A program made the translations under genes and the position numbers. From a candidate division WS1 bacterium (GTDB taxonomy: Bacteria; Armatimonadota; Zipacnadia; Zipacnadales; UBA5352): a stretch of 56,329 bases of DNA. Positions 10,591 through 19,766 of the stretch are shown here, piece after piece. The notes under the pieces are model-generated. The model was not told the DNA's origin. It ran no database searches and saw nothing but the letters and a program-made list of their open reading frames with translations. The stretch spans positions 1 to 56,329 of the forward strand of contig PXBW01000158.1 of assembly GCA_003566775.1 (NCBI GenBank), read 5' to 3'. How positions within the stretch are numbered: position 1 is the first letter of the stretch; every line of letters begins with the position of its first letter.

Positions 10591-10803
10591 TTGGTGGCTG
10601 GAGCGGTCCTGCTGCTGATTATGCTGGTGGCGCGAAGAGGCGACAGCGGTGAGCGGAGAGTATGGGTGACGGATTCGGGAGGCAGCTATCATCGGCGTGA
10701 CTGTCGCGCGCTCACCCAAAGCACCCCGACCGAGGTGAGGTTACGATGCGCGATTGCGGATGGGCTGCATCCGTGTTCGCTCTGTAACCCGCCCCGCGGC
10801 TGA
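10591..10803 (+). CDS. Small membrane-anchored protein with His/Cys cluster (Ada-type zinc-binding-like); N-terminus uncertain
   Basis: One TM segment (ALVAGAVLLLIMLVA) then GGSYHRRDCRALTQS...CSLCNP. Frame is open upstream to the rdgB stop. Confidence 0.5.
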   Translation: MVAGAVLLLIMLVARRGDSGERRVWVTDSGGSYHRRDCRALTQSTPTEVRLRCAIADGLHPCSLCNPPRG

Positions 10804-10833
10804 CATGCTTGAGTAGCGATCAGGGAGGACAGG

Positions 10834-11655
10834 ATGATGGAACTGAGGCTTTCCGCACGGGAGTACCTAAGTCGCGGTGACAGCTACGAGGAGAAGATGC
10901 AGTACCTTGTCGACGCGGGCTACGATGCAATAGAGTTGACAGGACGCGAAGACATACTGGAGGTTGTTGACGAGATCGCCGCTGCTTCGCGCAACACAGG
11001 GTGTGCCGTCAGCACCATCTGCAGTGGAGGTCGGGGCGCGCTCATGGCCGGGGAGATGGAGGCACGCGAGGTGGCGATGACCGATCTCAAGAGGTTCCTC
11101 GCCGCAGCCGGGCAACTCGGCGCCACAGGTGTCATCTACGCACCGCTGATCGCCGTGAAGATGAATCCCGGGACCTACACGCGACTGCCGAATCTCTCGC
11201 CCCTGTGGGGGCGGGAGGAGCTTGAGAAGGAACTGCTGGTGGAGCTTGCCACTGAGCTTGCTGAACACGCGGAGCAACATGGTGTGTGCGTGCTCTGGGA
11301 ACCACTGAATCGGTACGAGCAGTGGTGGTTCAACAGTCTCTCGGATGGAGCAGACCTGTGCAATCGAGTGGGTAGAGACGGCTGTCGGATCATGGCCGAT
11401 TTCTTCCATATGAGCATCGAGGAGGACACGATCCCCGGCGCACTGGAAGAATATGCGCTGGACTATGTAGCGCACATTCATCTGGCCGACAGCAATCGCG
11501 CTACGCCGGGACATGGGCATACTGACTTCGCGGCCGCCTTCGCCGCGCTTGAAGACGTCGGCTGGGATGGCTTCATGGCCCTCGAGTGCAGCCCGCGCGG
11601 CGACACCACCGAGGACATCACGAGGGCGGCGCAGTTTCTGCGAGCGGAGGCGTAA
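10834..11655 (+). CDS. Sugar phosphate isomerase/epimerase, xylose-isomerase-like TIM barrel
   Basis: YLVDAGYDAIELTGRED...VCVLWEPLNRYEQWWFNSLSDGADLCNRVG...HIHLADSNRATPGHGHTDFAAAFAALEDVGWDGFMALEC. Confidence 0.88.
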   Translation: MMELRLSAREYLSRGDSYEEKMQYLVDAGYDAIELTGREDILEVVDEIAAASRNTGCAVSTICSGGRGALMAGEMEAREVAMTDLKRFLAAAGQLGATGVIYAPLIAVKMNPGTYTRLPNLSPLWGREELEKELLVELATELAEHAEQHGVCVLWEPLNRYEQWWFNSLSDGADLCNRVGRDGCRIMADFFHMSIEEDTIPGALEEYALDYVAHIHLADSNRATPGHGHTDFAAAFAALEDVGWDGFMALECSPRGDTTEDITRAAQFLRAEA

Positions 11656-11656
11656 G

Positions 11657-12796
11657 GTGGAGTCCATGCACGCCGGCTGTAACGGAGTGGGCACCGGCGA
11701 TCGCTTGACGGTGCTCAAGTTGATCACTCCCAGCCGCTACTCAGGCGCGGAACGCATCGCGGTTTATCTCGCCGACGGCCTGCAAAGGCGCGGTCATCGC
11801 GTGGTCTTCGGTTGCAAGGATAACCGACAACTGCTGGAAGCTCTCAACGAGCGCAACATCGAGGCACATGTACTGCCGATCTCCGGCAAGGTTAACCCGA
11901 TCGCGCCCTTTATGGTGGCATGGTTCGCGAGATGGATCGATGCGGACATCATCCACACCCATCTGACTTCGGCGAGTCTCTGGGGAGCCGTTGCGGGGAA
12001 GATCAGTGGTATTCCCAGCATTGCCTCGGTTCATGCGCTCAACTCGAAGACCTGTTATGTGTACTCGGATATGTTGGCCGCCTGCTCCGAGGGCGTGCGG
12101 CAGCATTTGATGGGGCAGGGCATCCACGGTGAGCGTGTCCGGGTAATGTACAACGGTCTCTGCTCGTATCCATTCAACGGAATGCCCTCGCGCGACCAAA
12201 TGCGCGCGGAACTCGATCTGCCGCTCGATGCACCGGTGATTGGAGAGGTAGCCCACCTTTCCTCGCGTAAAGGGCAGTTGTACCTGCTCGAAGCAGTGGC
12301 ACTGTTGCTGCGGCACAGGCCGAATCTCATCTGCCTGCTGGTTGGCGAAGGCGAGGATCACGCGCTTCTCGCGGAGAGGATCGAGCAACTTGGCATCGGA
12401 CATGCAACGCGGATGCTTGGTTACCGACCGGATGCGCGCAGGGTGATGAACGCGATGGATCTCGTGGTTCTGCCGTCGGTCGCAATTGAAGGTCTCGGCA
12501 TAGCGCTGATAGAGGCAGCTTTCCTCGGGAAGCCCGTAGTGGGCAGCGACGCTCCCGGGATAAGAGAGGCACTCGTTGACGGCGAGACCGGACTGCTGGC
12601 GCCGCCCGCCAACGCGGAGGCGCTTGCTGACGCCATCGAGACATTACTCTCAGATCCCCAGATGGCGCGCAGTATGGGAGAGAAGGGTAAGAGACGCGCT
12701 GAGGATATGTTCACACTCGATCATATGGTGACGAGGGCTGACGAGCTCTACCGCGAACTGTTAAAGGAGCAATCGTACAGGTGTGGTACGTACTGA
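11657..12796 (+). CDS. Glycosyltransferase, GT4-like
   Basis: LKLITPSRYSGAERIAVYLADGLQRRGHRV...IIHTHLTSASLWGAVAGK...LVGEGEDHALLAERIEQLGI...GLGIALIEAAFLGKPVVGSDAPGIREALVDGETGLL. Start set to GTG 11657 or ATG 11666 rather than the 11513 ORF start. Confidence 0.9.
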   Translation: MESMHAGCNGVGTGDRLTVLKLITPSRYSGAERIAVYLADGLQRRGHRVVFGCKDNRQLLEALNERNIEAHVLPISGKVNPIAPFMVAWFARWIDADIIHTHLTSASLWGAVAGKISGIPSIASVHALNSKTCYVYSDMLAACSEGVRQHLMGQGIHGERVRVMYNGLCSYPFNGMPSRDQMRAELDLPLDAPVIGEVAHLSSRKGQLYLLEAVALLLRHRPNLICLLVGEGEDHALLAERIEQLGIGHATRMLGYRPDARRVMNAMDLVVLPSVAIEGLGIALIEAAFLGKPVVGSDAPGIREALVDGETGLLAPPANAEALADAIETLLSDPQMARSMGEKGKRRAEDMFTLDHMVTRADELYRELLKEQSYRCGTY

Positions 12797-12851
12797 AGAG
12801 GTTCCAGGCTCACTGAGGCGACGTTCGCAGGATTGTAAATCGCAGACTTCC

Positions 12852-12879
12852 TTGACATCCAACGGCGGTGTGTTATAGT
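12852..12879 (+). promoter_or_regulatory. Sigma-70-like promoter upstream of SSB-like gene
   Basis: TTGACA (12852-12857), 16-bp spacer, TATAGT (12874-12879). Confidence 0.65.
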
Positions 12880-13012
12880 ACCTATAGCGAAACGCGGCCT
12901 CTTGACTGCGCTTCGCAAACGCGTGAAGGCCCCCTGTGCGGCGGACCTGGTGGAGGAATCTCCCTCTGGTTTGAAAGATGACGGTGTCGTGCATGGGTGG
13001 GAGGTGGGCGTA

Positions 13013-13486
13013 TTGGCCGACCTGAATTTTGTGGCGCTGACGGGCTTTTCCACTCGAGAGCCTGCCCTCAGGCAGAAGTCTTCCGGTCAGATCAAGGCAG
13101 AGTTCAGCTTTGAGGTGGACAGACCCTTTCTGCGCGCCAACGGTGAGCCGGTCTCGGACCTGTTCCTCGTTGACGCCTGGCAGGAGATGGGCGAGTGGGT
13201 CATGGAGAATGTGAGTTCGGGCACCCGGCTGATGATAGTGGGGACTCTCAACAAGGAGAGTTACAACAGCCACGGCTCGCGTGAGCACATGACCATCGTA
13301 AAGGCGAAGTACATCCGGAAGACCAGCGGACAACTGTCTGACACTGCGGGGGCGCTCGATGGTCTTAAGGGTGACTCATGGAGTTCGGAGCTTCTCCTTG
13401 ATGCGTGTGAGATCATCAAGGAGGCGATCCGCGACTCTGATGCTCCAGCCACCCTTGATTCGCCTAAGGTCGCGGACAAAAGCTGA
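13013..13486 (+). CDS. Divergent single-stranded DNA-binding (SSB)-like OB-fold protein; TTG start proposed
   Basis: LADLNFVALTGFSTREPALRQKSSGQIKAEFSFEVDRPF...FLVDAWQEMGEWVMENVSSGTRLMIVGTLNKESYNS...HMTIVKAKYIRK follows the SSB layout. GGAGGTG lies just upstream of TTG 13013; the ORF-caller start 12902 is probably too early. Confidence 0.65.
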   Translation: MADLNFVALTGFSTREPALRQKSSGQIKAEFSFEVDRPFLRANGEPVSDLFLVDAWQEMGEWVMENVSSGTRLMIVGTLNKESYNSHGSREHMTIVKAKYIRKTSGQLSDTAGALDGLKGDSWSSELLLDACEIIKEAIRDSDAPATLDSPKVADKS

Positions 13487-13519
13487 CGCGGTGCCCAAAG
13501 CAACTGTGCGAAGGTATGA

Positions 13520-13553
13520 GGCAGCCCGAGCTTTCGGGCTGCCGCTGCCTTTC
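13520..13553 (+). terminator. Intrinsic terminator-like hairpin between SSB-like gene and dinG
   Basis: GGCAGCCCGA-gctt-TCGGGCTGCC, followed by gctgcctttct. Confidence 0.6.
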
Positions 13554-13583
13554 TGGGGACATGACATCAAGCGGTGAGGATTG

Positions 13584-16334
13584 ATGGCGTTTGACGCGGA
13601 GCGGGCTGCCTACCTGCACCTGTGCGCCGACGGTGCCGGTACGCGCATCTGTGTGACGGGTACGCGCGAGCTTGCCCTGCACTGGGGCACCAGGGCTCGC
13701 CCGGCTGAGATCGAGGCCCAACTGCTACAGCTTGTGGAGAGACTTGACGAGGTGCCGGTGCTGCTCTACGACACGCGCGCTCTCGTTGAGCTTCTATCGC
13801 GCTCTGGCTTGTCAGAAGCCGCCTCGGGTCTGCGGGCGCGTCTGCGCGATGTACAGGCGGCGACGCTCATCGTCCAACCCGCCCTTCAGGATCCATCGCT
13901 GCGTGCGGCAGGTGAGGCGCTGGAAGCAGGCGATGACCGGATGCGTTACGCCGCGGCGGATGATCCGGCTGCAGGGGCGTCACTTTGTCGGGAACTGACC
14001 GCCGCCGTCCGGGAGAGACTCGCGCGAATGCATCCTGCGCCGCTCGCACTGGTGCGTGAGTTGCTCCTTGCCGACATCGGATTCTCGTGGCTCGACCTCG
14101 AGGGCATCTCACTGCCACAGATCGAGGACGGTGCATTGGAGATGCTCGTCGCTGGACGGCCCGGGGTGCCGGACAGCCGCCCACGCGAGCGAGCCGAGGT
14201 GCAGACGCCGCTGCCGGTCACCGCCGCCGGTCTGCTTGAAGAGGGCGGGCCCATAGCGGAGGCTCTCGACCAATTCGCAAGTCGTTCGGGGCAGATCGAG
14301 ATGGCGGGCGGTGTGGCGGAAGCGATGGAAGACGGCGGCGTACTTATGGTCGAGGCCGGCACAGGCGTTGGGAAGACCTTCGCCTACCTGATCCCCGCGA
14401 TCCTCTGGGCACGCGCCCACGCCGACCGGGTGGTCGTGTCCACCAACACAAAGAACCTGCAGGAGCAGTTAGTTGGCCGGGACCTGCCTTTTCTGCGTCG
14501 TTGCCTCGACCTGGATTTCGAGGCGGCGCTGTTGAAGGGGCGCGCAAACTACCTCTGTGTGCGACGTTTCCTCAGTAGAATTCGCGACGCGCTGGGTTCG
14601 ATGATGCAGGAGGATCGGCGTGCAGCCGCGTACCTGGTCTCGTGGTTCTCCGCGAGCGACAGTTGCGACCTCACGCAGATTCCTGCGGAGGCCCGGCATA
14701 GCTTCAATAGACTGGGCGGGTTGATTCAGCAGGTGAGGTCTGACCGCGCAACCTGTCTGGGCCCCGGCTGTAGGCACGCTCGGCACTGTCCTCTGCGAGT
14801 GGCGCGCGGGAGAGCACGTAACGCGGATATCGTCGTCTCCAATCATGCACTCACCCTCGCGGACACGCAATATGATGTGCTGCCCAAGACGAGTCGAATC
14901 ATCTTTGACGAGGCGCACAACCTTGAGAGCGTGGCGACAGATCAGCTCGGCTATGAGGTGTCGAGCTTCAGTTTCTGGGAGATCGGGCGCACCCTTGGTG
15001 ATGAGGGGAAGCGGCGCGGTGTACTCCACGGCATCTCCAGGTATCTCGATGACGCTGACCCGCACAGGACGGACGCGATTGCCGAGGCCCAGGCGCGGCT
15101 CAACGCGGCCTCGAATGAGCTGCAGCCCCTCGGTGAGGAGTTGGGCGCAGCGGTAACGAACATGTGTGTGGCACTTGATCGCGAGGCCGCCGCCGGGCGC
15201 GCGCGTCTGCGCCTCGGGGCAGGTGTGTACGAGACCCGGCACTGGCGGGAGGTCGCGGAGGCCGGCGAGCGAGTGCTATCGCTTCTGCAGAGCATCGCGG
15301 AAGCTCTCCGGAGTGTGTCGGAGGAGCTGCGGGAGGAGAGGACACGCCCGACGCCACAGAGCGACCTTGCCATGGAGGCATCCGGCGCGCTCGGCGCAGT
15401 CGCAGAGCTTGACGCCGCCCTCGGAGCGGTGTTCGACGACAAGCCGGGAGCCGGGTATGTGCTGTGGGCCGAGACCGCGCGAAGGCGCCGAGGCGATCTC
15501 TGGCGCTTGTGCGCAGCGCCGATCGACGTCGGCCCGGCCCTGCAGCGGGCAGTTTACGATCGGCGCGACAGCGTCGTGATGACCTCCGCGACACTTACGG
15601 TGGATGGCTCATTTGACTTCATGCGACAACGCCTCGGATTGGATACCGGCGAAGTCGATGTGCGCGAGTTGATCGTTCCGTCACCGTTCCGCTACCGAGA
15701 GCAGTTGCTCATGTGCGTGCCGGAGGATATCCCCACGCGCGGCGAGGAGGGGCGGGAGGATGCGCTGGCCGAGGCGCTGCTGGACATCGCGGGGGTCGCG
15801 GGTGGTGGAGTGCTGCTTCTGTTCACCTCCCGCGCTCAGATGGATCGTGTCTTCGAGCGAATCGCTCCGAGACTTGCCGACGGCGGCCTCTCGCCGATCT
15901 GTCAGTACACCTCCGGGCCGCGTTCATGGCTCCTGCATCAGCTCAGAGAGCGCGGCAACACGGTGCTGTTCGGTCTCAAGAGCTTCTGGGAGGGCGTTGA
16001 CGTGCCTGGGAAAGCCTTGCGGTGTGTGGTCATCGTCAAGCTCCCTTTTTCCGTGCCGACCGATCCTATCGTCGAATCGCGTTGTGAACTGGCAGCAAAC
16101 CGCGGCCCCGATGGCGGAAGTGACTATTATATCCCTGAGGCGATTCTGGGCTTCAAGCAGGGCATCGGCCGACTCATCCGCTCGGTCACCGATGAGGGCG
16201 TGGTCTTTGTTCTTGACAATCGGCTGATCACGCGCAGATACGGGCAGAGGTTCTTCGCCTCCATCCCCGAATGTCGATTTCAGATGGGGGGCTTCCACGA
16301 GTGTCTCCAGGAGGCTGAGCGCTGGCTTAGATGA
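13584..16334 (+). CDS. dinG: DinG/XPD-family ATP-dependent helicase with Fe-S cluster and degenerate N-terminal domain
   Basis: Walker A VEAGTGVGKTFAYLIP; IIFDEAHNLE; VMTSATLTVDGSFDFMRQRLGL; cysteines NYLC...CLGPGCRHARHC with C-x4-C-x5-C spacing. Confidence 0.9.
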   Translation: MAFDAERAAYLHLCADGAGTRICVTGTRELALHWGTRARPAEIEAQLLQLVERLDEVPVLLYDTRALVELLSRSGLSEAASGLRARLRDVQAATLIVQPALQDPSLRAAGEALEAGDDRMRYAAADDPAAGASLCRELTAAVRERLARMHPAPLALVRELLLADIGFSWLDLEGISLPQIEDGALEMLVAGRPGVPDSRPRERAEVQTPLPVTAAGLLEEGGPIAEALDQFASRSGQIEMAGGVAEAMEDGGVLMVEAGTGVGKTFAYLIPAILWARAHADRVVVSTNTKNLQEQLVGRDLPFLRRCLDLDFEAALLKGRANYLCVRRFLSRIRDALGSMMQEDRRAAAYLVSWFSASDSCDLTQIPAEARHSFNRLGGLIQQVRSDRATCLGPGCRHARHCPLRVARGRARNADIVVSNHALTLADTQYDVLPKTSRIIFDEAHNLESVATDQLGYEVSSFSFWEIGRTLGDEGKRRGVLHGISRYLDDADPHRTDAIAEAQARLNAASNELQPLGEELGAAVTNMCVALDREAAAGRARLRLGAGVYETRHWREVAEAGERVLSLLQSIAEALRSVSEELREERTRPTPQSDLAMEASGALGAVAELDAALGAVFDDKPGAGYVLWAETARRRRGDLWRLCAAPIDVGPALQRAVYDRRDSVVMTSATLTVDGSFDFMRQRLGLDTGEVDVRELIVPSPFRYREQLLMCVPEDIPTRGEEGREDALAEALLDIAGVAGGGVLLLFTSRAQMDRVFERIAPRLADGGLSPICQYTSGPRSWLLHQLRERGNTVLFGLKSFWEGVDVPGKALRCVVIVKLPFSVPTDPIVESRCELAANRGPDGGSDYYIPEAILGFKQGIGRLIRSVTDEGVVFVLDNRLITRRYGQRFFASIPECRFQMGGFHECLQEAERWLR

Positions 16335-16349
16335 ACTGGCAAACAGGAG

Positions 16350-16775
16350 TTGATGTCGATGTCCGGTAAGGATATGCTCTGGCAGGATGACAACTGGTGT
16401 TTTGCCTGCGGGGACGATAATCCTCGCGGCCTTCACATGGACTTTCGCCGGGACGGAGAGTGGTACGTCTGCGACTTCAAGCCGGAGCGTTTCCATCAGG
16501 GATGGATGGGGATTGTGCACGGCGGTATCCTCTCTACGCTACTGGATGAGACGATGAACGATATACTGAGCCGCGATGGTAGGCCGGTGGCAACTGCCGA
16601 GCTTACGATGCGATTCAAGAGGCCCGCAAAGACGGGGATTCCCCTGAGAATTCGGGCCCGGGTCACAAGGGAGCGTCCTCCGCTCTATGAAGCCGAGGGC
16701 GACATTACCGATGCCGAGGGTAGAGTAGTTGCCACCGGGAGTGCGAAGATGATAGAGGTCAAGTCGGACATTTGA
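16350..16775 (+). CDS. PaaI/hotdog-fold thioesterase
   Basis: NWCFACGDDNPRGLHMDFRRDGEW...QGWMGIVHGGILSTLLDETMND...MRFKRPAKTGIPLRIRARV. Confidence 0.88.
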   Translation: MMSMSGKDMLWQDDNWCFACGDDNPRGLHMDFRRDGEWYVCDFKPERFHQGWMGIVHGGILSTLLDETMNDILSRDGRPVATAELTMRFKRPAKTGIPLRIRARVTRERPPLYEAEGDITDAEGRVVATGSAKMIEVKSDI

Positions 16776-16952
16776 TCGTTCGGTAAGCCGAACCTCTGCG
16801 GGAACTCCGCCGGGGTTTGGTTGCCTCGGTGCCCTGTCGTCTCGGGACGGAATGCCGCTGTGTCTCACGGCACGGGGTATCGATGGTCGTGCTGGCTGAG
16901 CGCGGACCGGGAACCGTGGACGAAGATAGGATCAACTCGAAGAGGATCTCCG

Positions 16953-18689
16953 ATGATCGTAGATAGTGCATGCATTGCAGGGCTGGTCACCGAGGCGTCC
17001 GATTATGCCGGGGGATTGATGATACGGCGGGTGGTGCAGCCGCGACACGATCTCATCGGCCTTGAACTCGGGCGCTCCGGGCCGTGGGAGTGTCTGTTGA
17101 TCGAGTGGTCGGCGGAGTTCGGGCGCCTGCATCTCTCAAGTGAGATGCCCCCACCCGGCGACACCGAGCAGCGTTTCGGCAGTGTGCTGCGCCGGGTGAT
17201 CCGAGGCGCCCGCATCGAGAGCATCCGGCAGATAGCCTTCGATCGTCTCATCGAGATCGAACTGTCCAACTGCGAGCAACTCGGCCCTCAGTCTTGCAGA
17301 ACGCTGATCGCGGAATTGATGGGGCGACACAGCAATCTCGTGCTGGTCGATGAAGAGCGTAAGATCGTTGAGGCGGGCAAGCACGTAACCGTCCGCGTAA
17401 ACCGCTACCGCCAGACTTTGCCGGGGCTTGCTTACGTGCCGCCTCCCGATTTCGGCAGGATCCCGCCGCAGCAGGCAGATCCAGAGAGAATGGCAGAAGA
17501 AGCTGCTGCAGTACTGGATCAGAAGCTCTCCAACTGGCTTCGTTCTACCTTCCACGGGGGCTCGGATCTCTTCATCGATGAGGTGTGCTGTCGCTCGGAT
17601 GTCGATGGTGATCTGCCTCTGCGGGACCAACCTTCCGGCTGGGAGGAGCAAGTTGCGGCGGTGCTGAGCGGACTCGCGGAGCAGGCCGGGGAGGGTGGAG
17701 GCGCCTGGATCTACTATCGGGAGGACGACGAGTTGCCGGACTTCGCGTACCCGTTCGAGCTTAGCCATCTTTGCCAGCGCAAGCATGAGTCTGTTGACTC
17801 GCTTAGTCTTGCGGTGGAGGAGGTGCAGCGTCAGATCATAGAGAGTCAACGGTTGCGGCGATTGCGCGAACGGCTCATGGCGGCGGTGCGAGAGGGACGA
17901 AAGAAGGCCGAGCGCACCCTCCGGAAGCGGCAGGAGGTTGTGGACGATGCCGCCGAGGCGGAACTCGACCGTGAGCGCGGGGAGCTTCTGATGGCGTATC
18001 AGTACCAGGTGCCCGAGCGCGCCGAGGAGGTGACGCTCCCGCGTTACGAAGGTCAGGGAGAGTTGACGATACCGCTAAACCCGGATCTTACTCCGGTAGA
18101 GAATGCGCAGCGCTACTTCCGGCGTTATAAGAAGAGTATGCGGTTGACGGATCTCGCGCCGAAGCTGCTGGCGGCGGCACGCCATGATGTTGAATACTTC
18201 GATCAGGTGGAGACACAGATCCAGACCGCGGATGATCTCGAAGAGCTGCAAACGATCGAGCAGGAACTGGTTGAGGGAGGGCATCTGGCGGAACCGAAAG
18301 AGCACCGCCATCGTTCGCAGCATGAGCGACGCGGGCCACGGACCACCGAGACATCGGATGGTTATCCGCTGCTCTACGGGAAGAGCGGTCACGAGAACGA
18401 TGAGGTGCTGAGGGCGGCACAGCCAGACGATCTGTGGTTTCACGTTAAGGACGCTGCGGGGCCGCACGTGGTGCTGCGGACCGACTCGCGCCCCGACGAA
18501 GTACCTGATTCAAGCATAGAGGAAGCCGCAATACTGGCTGCGGCGTTGAGCAGCCAGCGTCGCGACAGCAAGGTTGCCGTGGACTGTACCCTGGCAAAGA
18601 ACGTGAACAAGCCGCGCCGCGGCCATCCCGGGTTGGCCTACTACCGGAAGGCGCGCACGCTAGTGGTGGATCTCAACTCGAGTCGATAG
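16953..18689 (+). CDS. rqcH: NFACT-family ribosome quality control protein RqcH (FbpA/Rqc2 homolog)
   Basis: N-terminal MIVDSACIAGLVTEA...; central coiled coil; NFACT-R domain GYPLLYGKSGHENDEVLRAAQPDDLWFHVKDAAGPHVVLRTD...LAKNVNKPRRGHPGLAYYRKARTLVVDL. Start shifted from ORF start 16821 to ATG 16953. Confidence 0.92.
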   Translation: MIVDSACIAGLVTEASDYAGGLMIRRVVQPRHDLIGLELGRSGPWECLLIEWSAEFGRLHLSSEMPPPGDTEQRFGSVLRRVIRGARIESIRQIAFDRLIEIELSNCEQLGPQSCRTLIAELMGRHSNLVLVDEERKIVEAGKHVTVRVNRYRQTLPGLAYVPPPDFGRIPPQQADPERMAEEAAAVLDQKLSNWLRSTFHGGSDLFIDEVCCRSDVDGDLPLRDQPSGWEEQVAAVLSGLAEQAGEGGGAWIYYREDDELPDFAYPFELSHLCQRKHESVDSLSLAVEEVQRQIIESQRLRRLRERLMAAVREGRKKAERTLRKRQEVVDDAAEAELDRERGELLMAYQYQVPERAEEVTLPRYEGQGELTIPLNPDLTPVENAQRYFRRYKKSMRLTDLAPKLLAAARHDVEYFDQVETQIQTADDLEELQTIEQELVEGGHLAEPKEHRHRSQHERRGPRTTETSDGYPLLYGKSGHENDEVLRAAQPDDLWFHVKDAAGPHVVLRTDSRPDEVPDSSIEEAAILAAALSSQRRDSKVAVDCTLAKNVNKPRRGHPGLAYYRKARTLVVDLNSSR

Positions 18690-18921
18690 CGACATCGATG
18701 ACTACGTCGTTGATGTCGCGCATCATCTCGAAAGTCTCCGTAAGCTTCTCAAGAACCTTCTTCAGGTCCTTCGGAGCATTCGGTGAACGCATCGGACTGA
18801 TGCGCCCGTCCATGTACACCACTCCGTTTATGACCTTCACGTTCAGCAGCGAGGTGTCCATGTCATACTTGGCGATCTCTCGCACTATTCGGAGTCGCGT
18901 CTGCTTGTCCTCGAGCGGCAT
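18673..18921 (-). CDS. Small protein, possibly BON-like
   Basis: MPLEDKQTRLRIVREIAKYDMDTSLLNVKVINGVVYMDGRIS...MMRDINDVVIDVAID; 3' end overlaps the convergent rqcH 3' end by 17 bp. Confidence 0.65.
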   Translation of the reverse strand: MPLEDKQTRLRIVREIAKYDMDTSLLNVKVINGVVYMDGRISPMRSPNAPKDLKKVLEKLTETFEMMRDINDVVIDVAIDSS

Positions 18922-19003
18922 GTGCCTCACCCTCCATGCCGGCAATCTGCGAAGGATCTTCGATCGCAGTAGCAGTATACCCCTGATCGGTGCGGATCAT
19001 GCT

Positions 19004-19738
19004 TCATACGCCGCGCCAGAGTCTGGCGTACATGGAATCGGGCAGCCCCGCTTCCTTCATCTGCAGGGCGGCCTTCTCGATCTCATAGTGAACGCGGCGG
19101 AGTTCTATCTCGCCGGTCTCATCGTCATAAATCGCGTATGCAGCCTGCTCGTTCACGTCGCGTGGCTGTCCCACCGCTCCGGGATTGACCAGATAGCGGC
19201 ATCCATCTTCGAGAGTCAAGCGCCCCCCGGTCGGTAGAGGATACTCAGTCGGTAGCTCACCGTTCTGTTGGGACATGAACCACTCCGCGTAGTGGGTGTG
19301 CCCAAAGAAGGTGATGGAGGTATTCATGGCATCGAAGCTTAGCAGAGCATCCTCGGCGGTGACGGTGTAATGACCAGGATCTGGAATTGAACCGTGGCAG
19401 AGGGTCATGTCATCCAGAATCTCGACAGCGGGAAGATTCGCAAGATAATCGAGATTATCCGGTCGGAGTTGCTCGCGTGTCCAGAGAATGCAGTATCGAG
19501 CGGGTGCGGTGAACCACTCGGCCCTGCCGGGATCCACGGCTGCTTCATCATGGTTGCCACGTACCCCGACGGCATCGAACTCCCGGATCATATCGCAGCA
19601 CTGATTCGGTCGCGCGCCGTAGCCGACAAGGTCTCCCAGGCAGAGATAACGATCTATCTCCGCCTCGGAGATGTCGCCGAGAACGGCCTCCAGGGCGACG
19701 AGGTTACTGTGTATGTCCGACAGTACCGCGTATCGCAA
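19004..19738 (-). CDS. Metallophosphoesterase, YfcE/calcineurin-like
   Basis: MRYAVLSDIHSNLVALEAVL...YLCLGDLVGYGARPNQC...GVRGNHDEA...TFFGHTHYAEWF...YLVNPGAVGQPRD. Confidence 0.92.
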   Translation of the reverse strand: MRYAVLSDIHSNLVALEAVLGDISEAEIDRYLCLGDLVGYGARPNQCCDMIREFDAVGVRGNHDEAAVDPGRAEWFTAPARYCILWTREQLRPDNLDYLANLPAVEILDDMTLCHGSIPDPGHYTVTAEDALLSFDAMNTSITFFGHTHYAEWFMSQQNGELPTEYPLPTGGRLTLEDGCRYLVNPGAVGQPRDVNEQAAYAIYDDETGEIELRRVHYEIEKAALQMKEAGLPDSMYARLWRGV

Positions 19739-19766
19739 CCGGTTCCGCCCCCTTTACACTTACTCC

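Noticed and set aside
10867-11727. 286-aa minus-strand ORF
   Set aside because: Antisense to the sugar isomerase/epimerase gene, which has clear motifs.
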